Below, one piece after another: positions 35,760-48,269 of a stretch of 64,000 nucleotides of DNA; the first letter of the stretch is position 1, and every line of letters starts with the position of its first letter. This stretch comes from Notospermus geniculatus. Lineage: Eukaryota > Nemertea > Pilidiophora > Heteronemertea > Lineidae. Both the position numbers and the translations under genes were made by a program. The stretch spans positions 191,504 through 255,503 of the forward strand of contig NMRB01000253.1 of assembly GCA_002633025.1 (NCBI GenBank). The letters run 5' to 3'. The notes under the pieces are model-generated. The model ran no database searches and had not been told where the DNA came from. It saw nothing but the letters and a program-made list of their open reading frames with translations.

Positions 35760-38700
35760 CTAGGTGTGAGGTTGCGTGCTACAACTTCATTTTCACGCTT
35801 TGCCAGTTAATCAGTTATCCAAATTGTGCAGTATGGCGCATGTTGGTTTTGGAAATATGATGCCGTTCTGGCAGACATAGCGAGACATCCCGTTCTTAAG
35901 CAGCTGTTGGTAATGTTCCTGGGGCAGGTGAGAATTATCAATGTTTACTTTGGGAGGGTGAAGATGAACAAAACGACATTGTTGGAGATCATTAAAGTTA
36001 GGAACATACTTGACAGTATACATGATACACATCTGGCAACATAGTCTTCTGCGCAGATGAAAGTTGCTTTGATGTTTATGAAGTTAATTGGAGATGACCG
36101 GTGCAAATGAGGCTTCAATGATTATCCATGTTGGTAAGACCATTATGACAGCAAAAATTTATAGATAGGGCTGTCAGTGGACGCAGCAAGAGCATACAAG
36201 ACATGCAAGAGAGCATGGTTCGAGAGAAAGCTGTCTTCAGCAGTATTCAAGACCTTGGCTCATTTTGACAATTGACAGCATTTAATATGGACGTCTAATT
36301 TGATGACACTAACACTTTCCCATGATGAACCAGTCTTTGTCGATTTCATTGGAAATAAGTTGTGCTTTTTTCCTCTCTGGTCTGACCTTCAAACATGATG
36401 AATCATGGGGTTTGCCTAAACCATGCATGACCTTGCTTTGAATGAACGTGGTCTGCATCTAATTGAAAATATAACCCCAGAAAGGTTTTGCTAAATTGAT
36501 ATGTCTCTCTGCTGGCTTGCCTCTATTTTTTTTACCGAACTCACAAAAGCATGCTTCTTTAAATTGACATCAATACGAAAAGATGTGACATTATTATATG
36601 AAATTATCGCCAGCCGACAACGTAAAAAACTGAAAAAAACTACCTTCGCTTGACTTCTCTGTAGTGCATATTGGGTTGACAGCATTGATCGGTCTGGAGC
36701 ATGTCACCTCTGATGTCACGTAATCACAAGAAATAACCCTGACATGGGCCAATACTTCAATGATTACAAAGGAAGCGCTGCTTATTGGCGAACAAATTAC
36801 AGGACGATGTGTAAAACGAGCGGTTATTAGGCAGCATTTGCGAATATAACGGTGTGAAGAGTTTGGTCGAGCCGTCTTTTTCATGTTCAAACAAAGGCAC
36901 TTCATTACGCTAAAAATGCCATCTATGTCATTTTGTTGAAGAGCACTTGGTGAAAATGAACGCATTAGTCGGCCACACTTCTATTAGAATATTAGACAGG
37001 TGCGGCTTGTCGATTTGGTGAGCATTCAGGGCAGACTTCTAGTTTTCTCAATTGCGGGTGAGATTACTCGGCCAACAATGGTTGGCTTTAATCTCTTCAA
37101 TCGAGATTTCATTTAGCATGTCATCCTGCTTCTTGTCTTACAAAATTGGGTGAAGTGTTCCTGTTTTTGTTCCATTAAAAGTCTTGAAATGATTTCACTC
37201 TGACTTTCAGTAACTTGATCGCCATGAAAACCTTATTTTGAGAAAGAAAAAGAAGTATCATTATCTATCTGTTGAGTGAGAATTCATATCAAATTATGAC
37301 AAAAAAGCTTTCTTGCCTCACAGCGTTGCAGGTGACCACTTCATTTCTTTAGTGCTTCTCAAGAATAGACAAGTTTTATGTCTGCTCAGAGTAAATTCAC
37401 CGTTTGCACTCCTGCACTGCAGTGTGTGCATTATGTATACACCTTTCTAGAAATTCAGCGGCCAGTGCTCGAACTAAATTTCCCCTCTGCACGTCATCAA
37501 AAGAATTGTGGTCAACTGTGACTGTCGCTTTTGTAGTGCAATGGAAGGGGCTAAAGAATCCCCCTTAGACGTCATCACTGAACACTGAGCGCCGTATTTC
37601 CGAAAGGGTGTGTATTTCTCCCTGGAGTGGGCTTTGGAACCTTTGTTTTAAGTCCCAAGTGTCACAAATGGATGACCTTGTCCATTGTGCATTTCAGTAT
37701 CGAGGGCCACCATACAAACGGTTATGTACCTCAACGATAACACCCACCATTAGTCTCATTTATGATTGATAAGGTGAATAAAACCATAAGCAGTCAGAAA
37801 GTGCATTATAGACCTGAGCTTAATCCAGTGGACTTATTAAATGAATCAAGGGAAATCTGTTAGAGGTGAGCATTTATCCAAGCGAGGATCATGCAATAAA
37901 ACATGTTATGCCGTTGTCCCAGAGCGCATCAATACTGGGCGTCTGACTCATAGCAAATTGCCCATTAAAATGACCTGTACGCTAGATTAAAGCGGCTGTG
38001 GAGAAAGCGCATGAAGTGGTGAGGGTGGTGACTGTCCTGCTTCTGAATGCCCTCGATACAGGAAAAAAACTGGCTTATTTGTCTCGGTGTCTGTTGCAGA
38101 CAATAGTCGTGAATCTTCTCCCGCAATTAGGTGGACTTCTAAGCATCTTGGTAGTTCCGCCGTCACGCTGCGCATGATGTTGACAGGATGACCATCTAAT
38201 GACGTTGTTAGCTGGAACAAAGAGCAATAAAGTTGTGTTAATCCTGAGAGTCATGCCTAGAGTATGTTCCTTACAAATTGGACTTAGTGATTTTTTGTGC
38301 TACCAATGAGATTTGAAGGTATACTCAATGGCGTACAAATTAGCTCTAGGACTTATCGTTTTGAGCTAAGGAGGAGCCAGCATCTCCATTATCTTGCCGG
38401 AATCTTAGCAAAAAATTAGCTACCAGGGATGATGTCCACTGCTAATTGGGTTTTCTTGCTGGAGGCGAAATAATCTGGTCATGCTCAAGAATGCTATGTT
38501 GAGACTTATCCTAAGGAGTTGTAGCAGCATTCTTTGTTAACACAGTCAAGCTTTCATGGCAATTTGTTTTCCAAGAGCATCCTCATCATTGTAGTTTCCT
38601 TAGGCATTCTGGATGGCATCTTTTAAATCGACCATGTCTGATACCTATCCATATTCCTGCCTAAAATCTCTGATCGGACAATGAATTAATATGCTCTGAC

Positions 38701-39717
38701 ACCCTTCCGAAGACCTGATGACACATTCCTGTTATGCATCGACGCGATTATGTTTCGGTGGTCATTAGTTATAATCTAAACGGCCATAATGGTCATTACA
38801 ATTACCCACATTGCATCTTAATTATGGCGGGTTAGTCGCTGTGACATCATCACCTTTGAGATCTATGCAAGTTGAACGCAATCTGACGGAACAGTCATTC
38901 AATCTTTCATTGAGTTTATCTCCTTATGCCTGATTTAATCCTTGGTGTAAAAGTTATCTTTGGTCAAGCAATGGTTCGGAAATTCTCGCTTTGGTGGTTT
39001 TGTCTGTGTCATAGCCGTTGACCATTAGCCTCAGGAATTTTCAGTTTGTACCAAATTTGTCATCTGTTTCTTTAACAGAATTCACAGACAAGCGAGGTGG
39101 CTGATATGATGTTTTTACCCCTCAGTGTGTGCCACAAAATTCAATACTCAGAATCTAAAACTTTGCTATTGATGTCTTTCTCCTGCTGTGAGCTTTTCCT
39201 GCAATGTGGGAATTCCTCCAGGCTAAGCAGAGGTCCCCATAATTTTGAAGCCTGAATAGAACTATGTGGGTTATGTAACCCTTCCCAGGATGCATTTCCC
39301 CAGTGGCGACACACTTAGGTAAAAATAACCTGAATGCGTGCTATTTTGATCAGCTTCCTCCAGGCAGCACTGTTGTTCATTAGTTTGTTGATGGTATACA
39401 TGTAGTTTGGTATGGTGCTAATTCTGACTAAATGAGGGACACGACCTTTTGTCTAGACCTGTCAGATTTGTTCCTGTTCCATACCTTCATATCACGATCA
39501 GAGGTATGTTCCACTGGGTAACCTCATGTTTTGAGGTTACCGTTCCACTCCTGCATCATGGCAACTGAAAACCTTTCCTCCACCTGGATGAACAAATGAT
39601 GAAAGTTGTCCCTTAATGGGTGGCCTAAGTGTTATCCAACCTAAAACTCAAACAACTGAGGAGCCAGCCAGGACACCATCTTGGGGTTGTACCTCTGGAT
39701 GAGTGCCTATTCTCCAT
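35760..39717. other. No supported gene apart from the ambiguous frame at 35826-35930
   Basis: AT-rich sequence with short frames and one 9-bp-stem hairpin at 39517-39541 (GGTAACCTC / GAGGTTACC). No transposon ends were recognised. Confidence 0.4.
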
Positions 39718-39937
39718 GTATCAAGACAAAGATATAAAAAATAGCACAAAAACGACACACAGTATACAATAAATCGGAAAGTCATCTCCGAATATTTCGC
39801 AAAATTTCGGGGTCTTCCTCAGGTGCTATGTAGAAGATATCCCAGAGGTGAAATGGGATCTCACCTCTGGAATCTCCTCTACCCGTCGAAATTTTGCGAA
39901 ATATTCGGAGACGACTTTCCGACTTATTGTATCAAGA
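39718..39937. mobile_element. Fold-back element, family F copy 1
   Basis: The left end has a leader with AGCACAAAAACGACACACA that is not mirrored on the right. It is followed by arms of about 48 bp (39767-39814 and 39886-39934) sharing TCTCCGAATATTTCGC and AAATTTCG. The centre carries GGTCTTCCTCAGGTGC and a CCAGAGGTGA / TCACCTCTGG hairpin. GTATCAAGA borders both ends and may be a target duplication. The leader, the TCTCCGAA core and the GGTCTTCCTC motif are shared with the elements at 61531 and 63290. No coding capacity. Confidence 0.75.
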
Positions 39938-41543
39938 TGCACATGGTCCCTTTAATATGAATCATAGGTCACGGCCCCTCTGCCGTCTTGACTTCTGTCA
40001 TCCTGCATCTACCTGGTGTTTACTTTCTGTTCGTTGCAGTAGATTATAAACTTGTAGAATTAGTTCAACTTGATATGAATGTTTATTCTCTGATAAACTT
40101 GTCTATTTCTCCTCACTATCAATTAACTGGACTGTAACACAAACAACAAGAAAAAATGAGGAATTTATGAGTGTGGGGTGAGTTGGCTCCTCAGATAGAG
40201 ATGAAATAAATAATGATGGGACTGTTGCAGAATCGTACATGAGGTCAAGATATGTAGTAAATGAACAGAATTTGGAAACAAAATCCAGGTGTTAAAAAGT
40301 AACAGTCAGGGCCTGTGGTNAGAACCCATAAACAAATGAACAATAATAGCTCTGACCTATGACCTTGTGTTATGATTGGCTTCTGCAGCCAGTTGCTGAA
40401 GGCTGTCACTGTCATTAAACTGGCACTCTGCAGCAGCGATGTTGGCAATCAGCACAACACCTGCAAGGCATTCACAGGACGAAGCATCTGGAGAATACAT
40501 CGAGCAACAGCTGCTGGGCCCACAGTGAACTAAATCATTGTGAAGCTGGGAAGCATACACTTTCTGCTCTGTTGCGCCAACTGCAACTGACTAAAAGAGC
40601 ACGTACAGTAGTGTTTGCTGGATCTGATATGGAATTTTCTGGCAACCCATGATGTTTTTCACAAATTGATTGGACAATCTGTAAGTATTAGCTCTGTAAT
40701 TTGATCACTAAATCTATATTAAATTTGTGCTGATCAATTGACAGGCAGACGGAGTAGACTTGTTTGGGAAATCGGCTTGTGTGTTTGTGTGGGAGTTCAC
40801 TTTCGGAAGATGCCGTGAGTATAAATTGAAATCTCGGGTCTCCTGGGCATTCATTAGAATTTGGTGAGATAAACTATGTAAAGTCCGCTGTCCTAGGCTC
40901 CACTTTTTTATGAGTTTAGCTTTAGAAATTACTCCTTTCATCAAATGATAGTTTTGTCATCATGATGGCATGGATGGGGATTGCCATCATCGCCATGATT
41001 GGCATGTGGGCAGAGGGCATCCTAACTGTTGATCCTCATCTTGATAAATGGATGTAATCCTGATGTTTTTGGTTACAATAGGCTGCCCCAGGAAGGTGAT
41101 ATGATACTGTTATTGTTTGCTCTCTTCCCTTTGTCGAACTCTGACAAGTTTTCTTCAGTCTCTTCTGAGATGAATCTGTCGCCAGACACAATATCATGTC
41201 TGCATGTCATGCTTCTTCAGGATCTTCTGAGATGAATCTGTCACCAGACACAATATCATGTCTGCATGTCATGCTTGTCTCACTCACTGTTCCCATGTTT
41301 GTGCATTGTTGGTGTGGCACTGTGGAGCATTGTGCCAATTTACCATGAACTTTCTATGAACTTGTTTGTGGGTTGATCTGGTGGTGTAAATCATTGGCAA
41401 GATAATTTACACAAATTAATGGTACCTGGAATTGAGGGTGACTGGTTGATATCTGCTCTGGAGGCTTGGTGAGGGTGATGTCTAAAAACTGATAAACAAG
41501 AGCTGATGGATGTCTGGAATGTCCACATCATCAGAAACAATAC
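39938..41543. other. No supported gene; single N at 40320
   Basis: The N at 40320 has no duplicated flanks, unlike the joints at 12567 and 47368. A tandem duplication at 41161 is listed separately. Confidence 0.4.
41161..41277. repeat. Tandem duplication, 62-bp unit
   Basis: A segment beginning TCTTCTGAGATGAATCTGTC occurs at 41161-41222 and again at 41223-41277 with one substitution (GCC to ACC). Recent duplication. Confidence 0.9.
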
Positions 41544-41550
41544 ATACTAA

Positions 41551-41588
41551 CAAAAATAGATAAGAGAGGCGTCTCTTATCTATTTTTG
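41551..41588. mobile_element. 38-bp perfect hairpin insertion with direct-repeat flanks
   Basis: CAAAAATAGATAAGAGA is followed by a 4-base loop GGCG and then its exact reverse complement. ATACTAA lies immediately on each side (41544-41550 and 41589-41595), and one further C can be shared. The first 8 and last 13 bases match the 24-bp insertion at 46812-46835, which is also flanked by a 7-bp direct repeat. This suggests a shared mechanism or a very small transposon remnant. Confidence 0.6.
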
Positions 41589-42459
41589 ATACTAACTTAT
41601 GGCTGCCTTTTCACAACCTTTGGAAGTCAAATGATGATAAAAATATAAAACAATGTTAAGTCTTTAAATTCCTTTGTTAAATCATAATTGATCTACGACT
41701 TAGGTTCATACAGTTCCATGAAGTAAAGAGAACCCATGTTCCTGCACTGCCGGGTCTGTCCAATTACTCCGCATCTACTGCACTGAAATGCATAGATATG
41801 GGAAGGCGGGGTGTTTTTTTGTAATCATAGGTGGTGAAGTTCAGACTGAACCTGTGACTATTAATCAGAAACTCAATATCCAGCAATCTTCGTGATGGCG
41901 AGAGTGAGAAAAAAGAACCATATCCTCACTCTGCGATTCCCATGGAACCATCTTGATCACTTCCTGTGACGGTCCATGTTTAAAAATGTCCACGGAACTC
42001 CTATTTCAAAGTTAAAATTGTCGTGATTTGGTTTGGAAATCTCATCTTGTTCATAATTCTGCTTTAGATCTATCAATTCAGTCCTGAAATCAAAACTCAC
42101 TAAGTAGCCTACCTCAGCTACTTCAGAACACCTTCGGTGAGAGTAGAAAAACATTTTAAAAAACTGTGATGCTTGATAACTTAGGAAGTTTGTAAATCAG
42201 TGCCTCAGGTGAGGCAATCCTGGTTAAAATGCAGTGAAAGCTAACATCGGTAAGATCGTTCATCAGTAAGATCTTCATCGTGAACAGTATTAGTTTAAAA
42301 CTAATGGAGTTTGCAATCTTTGCATTCTGCCATAGTTCAAGTTTCATCTCGCGCAGCAAATGAACTTTGGGTGAGGTTTGACTACCACAGTCATAAGTTG
42401 AACATCAGTATATCAGCTACTTTTCCAGGTGAACTTTACAATACACTACCGCCCTACGT

Positions 42460-42626
42460 CTAAAGGCGCCTCTCCACGTGCGAGTTTTCTCGCGCAAGTT
42501 GGCGAGACTCAACTATGTCATTGGTCCCAGTGTAAGCCGCGACTCACGTGAGGAACAAATAATGGTGAATTGCCCATTGTTAGCCAACTTCTGTGAGAAA
42601 ACTCTCACGTGGAGAGGCACCTTTAG
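42460..42626. mobile_element. Inverted-repeat MITE, 167 bp
   Basis: The left end CTAAAGGCGCCTCTCCACGT and the inverted right end CTAAAGGTGCCTCTCCACGT continue with G(C/A)GAGTTTTCTC on both arms, about 33 bp in all. If TA is the target duplication the termini begin AAGG. The interior is GC- and CpG-rich compared with its surroundings. No coding capacity. Confidence 0.7.
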
Positions 42627-45600
42627 GTACATGTACGTCATGTATGTCTCACATCACAGCAACTCGAGATCATGAGTGACTTCCATCCACTTTATATTGA
42701 ACGCACTGAAGTTAGGTTGAACATTTACGATATCCTGACCATGTGTGGAATACCAAGCAAAGAAGGCAGAAGACGAGCAAAGCAAACAGAAAAATACGAA
42801 GCTTCTTCACTTGTCCTTTTGGAAGCCAGATTGCAAGAACAGCACACTGCTCAGAAAGATTTTTCCTACTACATGCTAGTTTTTCTCCCTCTTTGGGTCA
42901 GGTTATCTGTTTTTGACCCATTCGATACAATAATCATCTTGTCACCATTTTGGCGGAGGTATGACTAACAGCAAAAAGCAGCACCCAGCTCCATAGACAG
43001 TGACAATTTGCACATTGGCTCTTCTCGTAAAGTAAAGAGATCTGTCTACTTTGATCTTGTTTCGTGTTGAAGAGGATCATGTTGTCGTGATTCGAATCTC
43101 TCCAGGCATGTGACATACTCTCGTGATCCGGCTTTAATCCAGCTTTGTTTTCTATTATTGTTGAAGCAGACGTTATGGGATCCGTTCCCAAGTTTCTTTT
43201 ATGGCCTCTGGCGGCACAAAGCGATGTTTTACTGTAATGAAGGATCATTATGGTATTATTCGATCCGTTTTGTAATCCTAGGCTTCTCGGTGTCTATTAT
43301 GCTGTCATTCAATGAAGTCCTTCAATCTTGACCTCGCCTTGGGTTTCAAGTTCACAGCACACTTGAGTAATCTGAAAAGATGTGGTTCTGGTTTTTTGCA
43401 GCATGGTCAACTGGCTCGAGTTGTCCACTTGGCACAGAGCAATGACTGATCATCATAAGTTGATCACCTTCAGATCAGCTTCTTTGGTTCCAAAGGAGAA
43501 ATTACATTGCTTCTGTTATGGTCTATTTCTTTCTGAATTGACATTGTACTGGCGTGTTTTTATTGGCATCAACCATCATCAGCTTAACTTCAATACATCT
43601 GCTTACACTCCCAAGCTTGATCCATGCACACATTACCATCAAGCCCCAAAGCGCTGAATGCTATTCTCATATTCAGCCAGACTCTCAGCCTGCCCTCAAG
43701 AGAAAACTACCTACCTAATTAAGGCCAATTCTATGATGAAAAGTTCGCCCAAACTTCAAGTAATTTCTCCAGGGAAGGTGGAAACAGTGTTAGCTATCTA
43801 CTGGTCTGCTATCGGCTCAACTTTGGTGGAAGGTGGTGTTGACAATTTAATTTTCTTTCAGAGAATGTCATGTAAAATAAGAATTTCGCCAATGATTGCA
43901 TTACTAATTGCATCCAAGTGTTTTTGTGTTTTTTCCATAGTGATTCCAATCGAAGCAGCAAATTTGTTGGTCCCAAGTGGTGCAAGTGACTCAGCATATC
44001 TACCAGTCGGGTTGCCAAGTGTTCCAGGTTGGGTCTCCTACTACTGCTGTACGTGCTTCAGTCTTGAGGCTGTCGGGGTACACCTCGGTTCCATCGGTCC
44101 TCCCCAAGCCCTTGTTTTCCTAGCCAACACTTCTGGAAGCCAAACATCATTCATGAGTGACCCCCCCCCCCCCCTCGGGCTCATGCTCCGAGTCAGAGCA
44201 ATACTTCGTATGATCAAAATACATGTATTCCCTAAACATGTCTGACAGGACGAACTCAGCCTTGAATGCTCCTGAGACAATCTTGGGCCTCCAAACGTTG
44301 ATTTTCTAATCCCCAGTTGGCGCTTGCACCTTCCCCGATCTGTTAGCTGTTGGTGTTGAAAGCTCATTTGGAACAAATTCGACATTTCAAGTGGTGTAAA
44401 CACATGTTTTAACTTTTCTACATTTAGCGTCCGCGGAGAACTTTTTTGAATTCCAAAAAATTACATTTCAAGTTGTAACATCTTCCATACTCTTTCTGAG
44501 ATATCTTGTTCATTGTTCTGCATATCCTGTGGCTGCCATTTTGTCTCTTTTGATTACTAACCATGCACAACATCACGGGCAGGTGAGAAAGGTGGAAACT
44601 GAAGCATCCAAGGTTAGATTTTCCAGTTACTGTGGTAAAGTTTGTGTTCCCCATTATAAGATAAACTAGTAGCCTACTGGGATTAATAATGGCTCCTCAC
44701 AGATTTTAACTCAGTTGGACCCAGGTGCGAGTACTTCTCCTGCTGGAATGAGTTCGACAGAATTGCCCTACAAATACCTGATTTCGTTTGATTCAATGAT
44801 CTCACAATGCTTCAGGCTGTATTGTAAGTGTTTTATTAGTTTATCATGCATTTTGTAACTTAACTACTAAAGGTGTTGAAGGTGATTCTTCAGAACAAGG
44901 CTAATCTTATAAAACTGCTACAAATACAGCATCTTATTAGGTGAGGTTGGTTGCTAAGGTGTTTTGAATTATCAATTCTTGAGTTCAAGGTGTTACAAAA
45001 ACCTGTACTGCTTAGTAACACTCTGCAGATCAACAAGCGGGGCCAAATGGTAGAAAATTATCAGTGGGGAGAATCCTATTTATTTTATCATTGCCCGGCT
45101 GGTAACTACCCTTGTGGAACCAGTGCAAATAAATCATGCACAGCCTTGGAATATAGGTCACTTCAGTGCATAGATTTCAATTGCCAATTTTTTCCATTAA
45201 TTCCAGGTTTTCGTTGACCACCATATAATCAGTTTTCTCAATGATGGTCATTTTATGATTGACAATTCATAATAACATGGTTCATCAGGAGCAGACACTT
45301 TTTTCTCATCAACAAATCATTCTGATGAAAGAGCTGTCAAAAGGCTGATACAGCGCTTCCCGTCTGCTAGTTAATTCCACTTTTTATGATGACCACAGTC
45401 ACACTGCCACCGACAATCTGGCAAGGCAACCGTACATACCGTGCGTAGATCAATTCTTTGTCACAAGGAGGTGAGATTGCAGTGTTCTGGGTGTCAACAA
45501 ATAAACATGATCATCTTGACTTCGTGCGTTAAAAGGCTTTTGATCACAAGTGTTACCGCCACCTTCTTTTATCGCACTTAACACCCATGAAATTTTAACT

Positions 45601-46543
45601 TGGCCTGTAGGGGTGCTACTTCAGGTGATAAAAACCGTGACAGATTTGACTGAAAATGTTTGTTTTTAGGATCAAGTACTCTTGAATTTGAGCCTACATT
45701 CATGATCAACCTTGTTAGGTGGGCCTAAATCTGTCGCAGTGTGGACCTTAGAAGAATATTTGAACCAAAATCAACCAACAATATTCAAATGACAAGAATA
45801 ACAAGATTGCTGAACTTTTGGTATGTAGGTTTTCCACATCAAAAGTCCTTTTAAATTCTTTTTTTGAGGTGTGAAGTTTAAAGATTTGTATTCTGATTTC
45901 CTAGGATTTCTGTCAAGTTGACCTAGTGATTTTCCTTTGCCTCCCATATCAAGAATAACACCTATTGTTGCATTAAATGTCTGTCAAAATCTTAGACCAA
46001 TTTTGTGCATCTTCTGAAAATAGACCCCCCAAATGTCCTCATGATACTAATTTGGTCCCTTTGGTACAAAGGCGGTGCGTTCCAGCCTCTGAGGCAGCCT
46101 CAATGGCATTATAATGAGAGAGATATCTCATTTTCTTGACACTGCTTTCAAGATTTTGGACAGTTTAGTTTTGGCATTTAGGGGGTAGGTTCGGAGTTCT
46201 AAGGTCAAAAAGTTATCGTCACACTCAGCAAGAAAGAGTCACACTGATATTTTACATGAACTCGTTCACAGTCAGGGGTTTGGTTTTGATTTCTAGGCCA
46301 GATCAAATTCTGATTTTCTGGACTCCCAGGGAGTTTTTGCTGCCTCAAAAGATGACACTCACATCAATTCATTGTTAAGATGTTTCATTAGATATAATGA
46401 GTTTTGTCGTTTGCAGAAAGCCAATCAGTTTTATCATGGTTTCCATGGATATCTTAACCAGTTTTGTCTCCAACCAGCATGGTGCCTGGACAAAATAGCT
46501 GAAACAGATTCAAGATAGTAATTCGTTAAGAGTCTGTATTGTA
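42627..46543. other. No supported gene; protein-like fragments only
   Basis: A + strand frame at 42672-42968 contains NIYDILTMCGIPSKEGRRRA but has no splice support. Minus-strand frames at 43855-44125 are listed separately. A 14-base C run is at 44161-44174. Confidence 0.35.
43855..44125 (-). pseudogene. Degraded protein-coding relic, family unknown
   Basis: Two adjacent minus-strand frames look coding. One reads GTEVYPDSLKTEARTAVVGD to a stop. The next, shifted by one and overlapping, reads GRYAESLAPLGTNKFAASIG, then ITMEKTQKHLDAISNAIIGE. One frameshift would join them. No splice sites explain the break. A retroelement gag-like fragment or a processed pseudogene would both fit. The 195-codon + strand frame over the same DNA is probably its antisense. 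Confidence 0.35.
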
Positions 46544-47367
46544 TTTTTAATGAGTCATTAGAATATCTTTTGAAGGAGTGTGCAAGTTTTGCCCCCTGGT
46601 GCCCGACGTTTTGTTGTTATTGAAAATTGATAATTTTGCTATTGGCTTCATGAATGGCCATGCAGCGAGGTTTGGGTCAATTTTTTGTGTCTGCCAAGAT
46701 AACTATGGTGAGGAAGTTTTATCAAATAATACTTTACAGGTTCTATAAAATGATGAATGCTTGTTTATTCTGTATTGATTGCAGATGAGTCAGGAATGAA
46801 GTGGATATTATCAAAAATATTATTATCTATTTTTGATATTATAGGTATTTTTCTCTGGACTAGCTGCATATGCTGCTGACCCAGCTGACAAATTCATTTA
46901 TGTACCTTTGGCCTTTCATAATTTGCTAATTAGAAATCAGTCAACCAAATGAGCTTAAATCTTTGGCCAGTGCCTAATGTAGCTCTCATTGATCAGCTAA
47001 CTGTTAAGCCATGCCAAGCTAGGTTACATAATCCATATAGTGTTTCGAGAAGTTGCTGGAGCTGGTTCATTCATATCAGAGCTGGCAGCGGGAGAGGGAG
47101 AGCGGGTAGTCTGTGATACTCCAGTTTCTGAGCTGTGTTCTTAGTGTCTTTCTTGGTTGGTTTGATTGCTGATTGTTTCTAGTTTTGGTGAGTAAATGTA
47201 CTTCACATAAATCACAATTCCAGTAGACGATATCACTCCAAAAGAGTGCAGCACCTGACGTTGTTAGCGTCATGACGTCCCGCAGGTCATAACATGATGT
47301 CTTGATGTGAGACGAAAACAATCAAATTGTTTCCCGACATCATGATTGCTGAAACAACTGGATTTTT
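46544..47367. repeat. Copy 1 of an 815-bp direct duplication abutting an N
   Basis: The segment runs from TTTTTAATGAGTCATTAG to ACTGGATTTTT, directly before the N at 47368. It is nearly identical to 47369-48175 apart from substitutions and a few indels. These include a 31-bp extra segment here at 46812-46842. It stops inside the poly-T loop of the inverted-repeat element that copy 2 carries complete, so assembly probably broke in that hairpin. Confidence 0.9.
46812..46835. mobile_element. 24-bp palindrome-ended insertion, absent from the sister copy
   Basis: The insert begins CAAAAATA and ends TTATCTATTTTTG. It is flanked by ATATTAT on both sides (46805-46811, 46836-46842). The sister copy near 47632-47637 has a single ATATTAT and no insert. 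This filled/empty pair shows insertion with a 7-bp target duplication, or precise loss. The termini equal those of the 38-bp hairpin at 41551-41588. Confidence 0.6.
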
Positions 47368-47368
47368 N
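47368..47368. other. Single-N contig joint
   Basis: The N separates the two near-identical 0.8-kb copies and falls in a T run inside a hairpin element. Confidence 0.9.
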
Positions 47369-48175
47369 TTTTTAATGAGTCATTAGAATATCTTTTGAAG
47401 AAGTGTGCAAGTTTTGCCCCCTGGTGCCCGACGCTTTGTTGTTATTGAAAATTGATAATTTTGCTATTGGCTCCATGAATGGCCATGCAGCGAGGTTTGG
47501 GTCAATTTTTTGTGCCTGCCAAGATAACTATGGTGAGGAAGTTTTATCAAATAATACTTTACAGGTTCTATAAAATGATGAATGCTTGTTTATGCTGCAT
47601 TGATTGCAGATGAGTCAGGAATGAAGTGAATATTATAGGTATTTTTTCTCTGGACTAACTGCATGTGCTGCTGACCTAGCTGACAAATTCGTTTATGTAC
47701 CTTTGGCCTTTCATAATTTGCTAATTAGAAATCAGTGAACCAAATGAGCTTAAATCCTTGGCCAATGCCTAATGTAGCTCTCATTGATCAGCTAACTGCT
47801 AAGCCATGCCAAGCAAGGTTATATAATCCATATAGTGTTTTGGGAAGTTGCTGGAGCTGGTTCATTCATATCAGATTTGGCAGCGAAGGAGGGAGAGAGC
47901 TGTGTGGTGAGGTAGTCTGTGATACTCCAGTTTCTGAGCTGTGTTCTTAGTGTCGCTTGCATGGTTTGATTGCTGATTGTTTTCTAGTTTTGGTGAGTAA
48001 ATATGTACTTCACATAAATCACAATTCCAATAGACGATATCACTCCAAAAGAGTGCAGCACCTGACGTTGTTAGCGTCATGACGTCCCGCACGTGATTAC
48101 ATGATGTCTTGATGTGAGACAAAAACAATCAAATTGTTTCCCGACATCATGATTGCTGAAACAACTGGATTTTTT
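47369..48175. repeat. Copy 2 of the 815-bp direct duplication
   Basis: Second copy of 46544-47367, probably the other haplotype or an unmerged overlap. It lacks the small palindromic insertion and reads through the hairpin element into unique sequence. Confidence 0.9.
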
Positions 48176-48269
48176 TTTCGAGTCGCGTCATGGAGTCAGA
48201 AATGACATGCGGGACGTCATGAAGCTGCACCATCAGGTGCTGCACTCTTTTGGAGTGTTAGAGTCTATT
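48029..48269. mobile_element. Inverted-repeat element, 241 bp
   Basis: The left arm starts AATAGACGATATCACTCC and contains AAAGAGTGCAGCACCTGA. The inverted right arm starts AATAGACTCTAACACTCC with the same downstream sequence. Further matching (TCATGACGTCCCGCA) gives arms of about 70 bp with one internal insertion. The loop carries a T run. The left half also occurs at 47221-47367 in the truncated first copy. No target duplication is evident. Confidence 0.7.

Noticed and set aside
44161-44174. Run of 14 C
   Set aside because: A simple homopolymer with no associated structure; its length may also be a sequencing artefact.
43658-44245. 195-codon + strand frame, among the longest apart from the gap-spanning ones and the sulfotransferase
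   Set aside because: It overlaps better-looking minus-strand frames and includes a translated 14-base C run; judged an antisense shadow.
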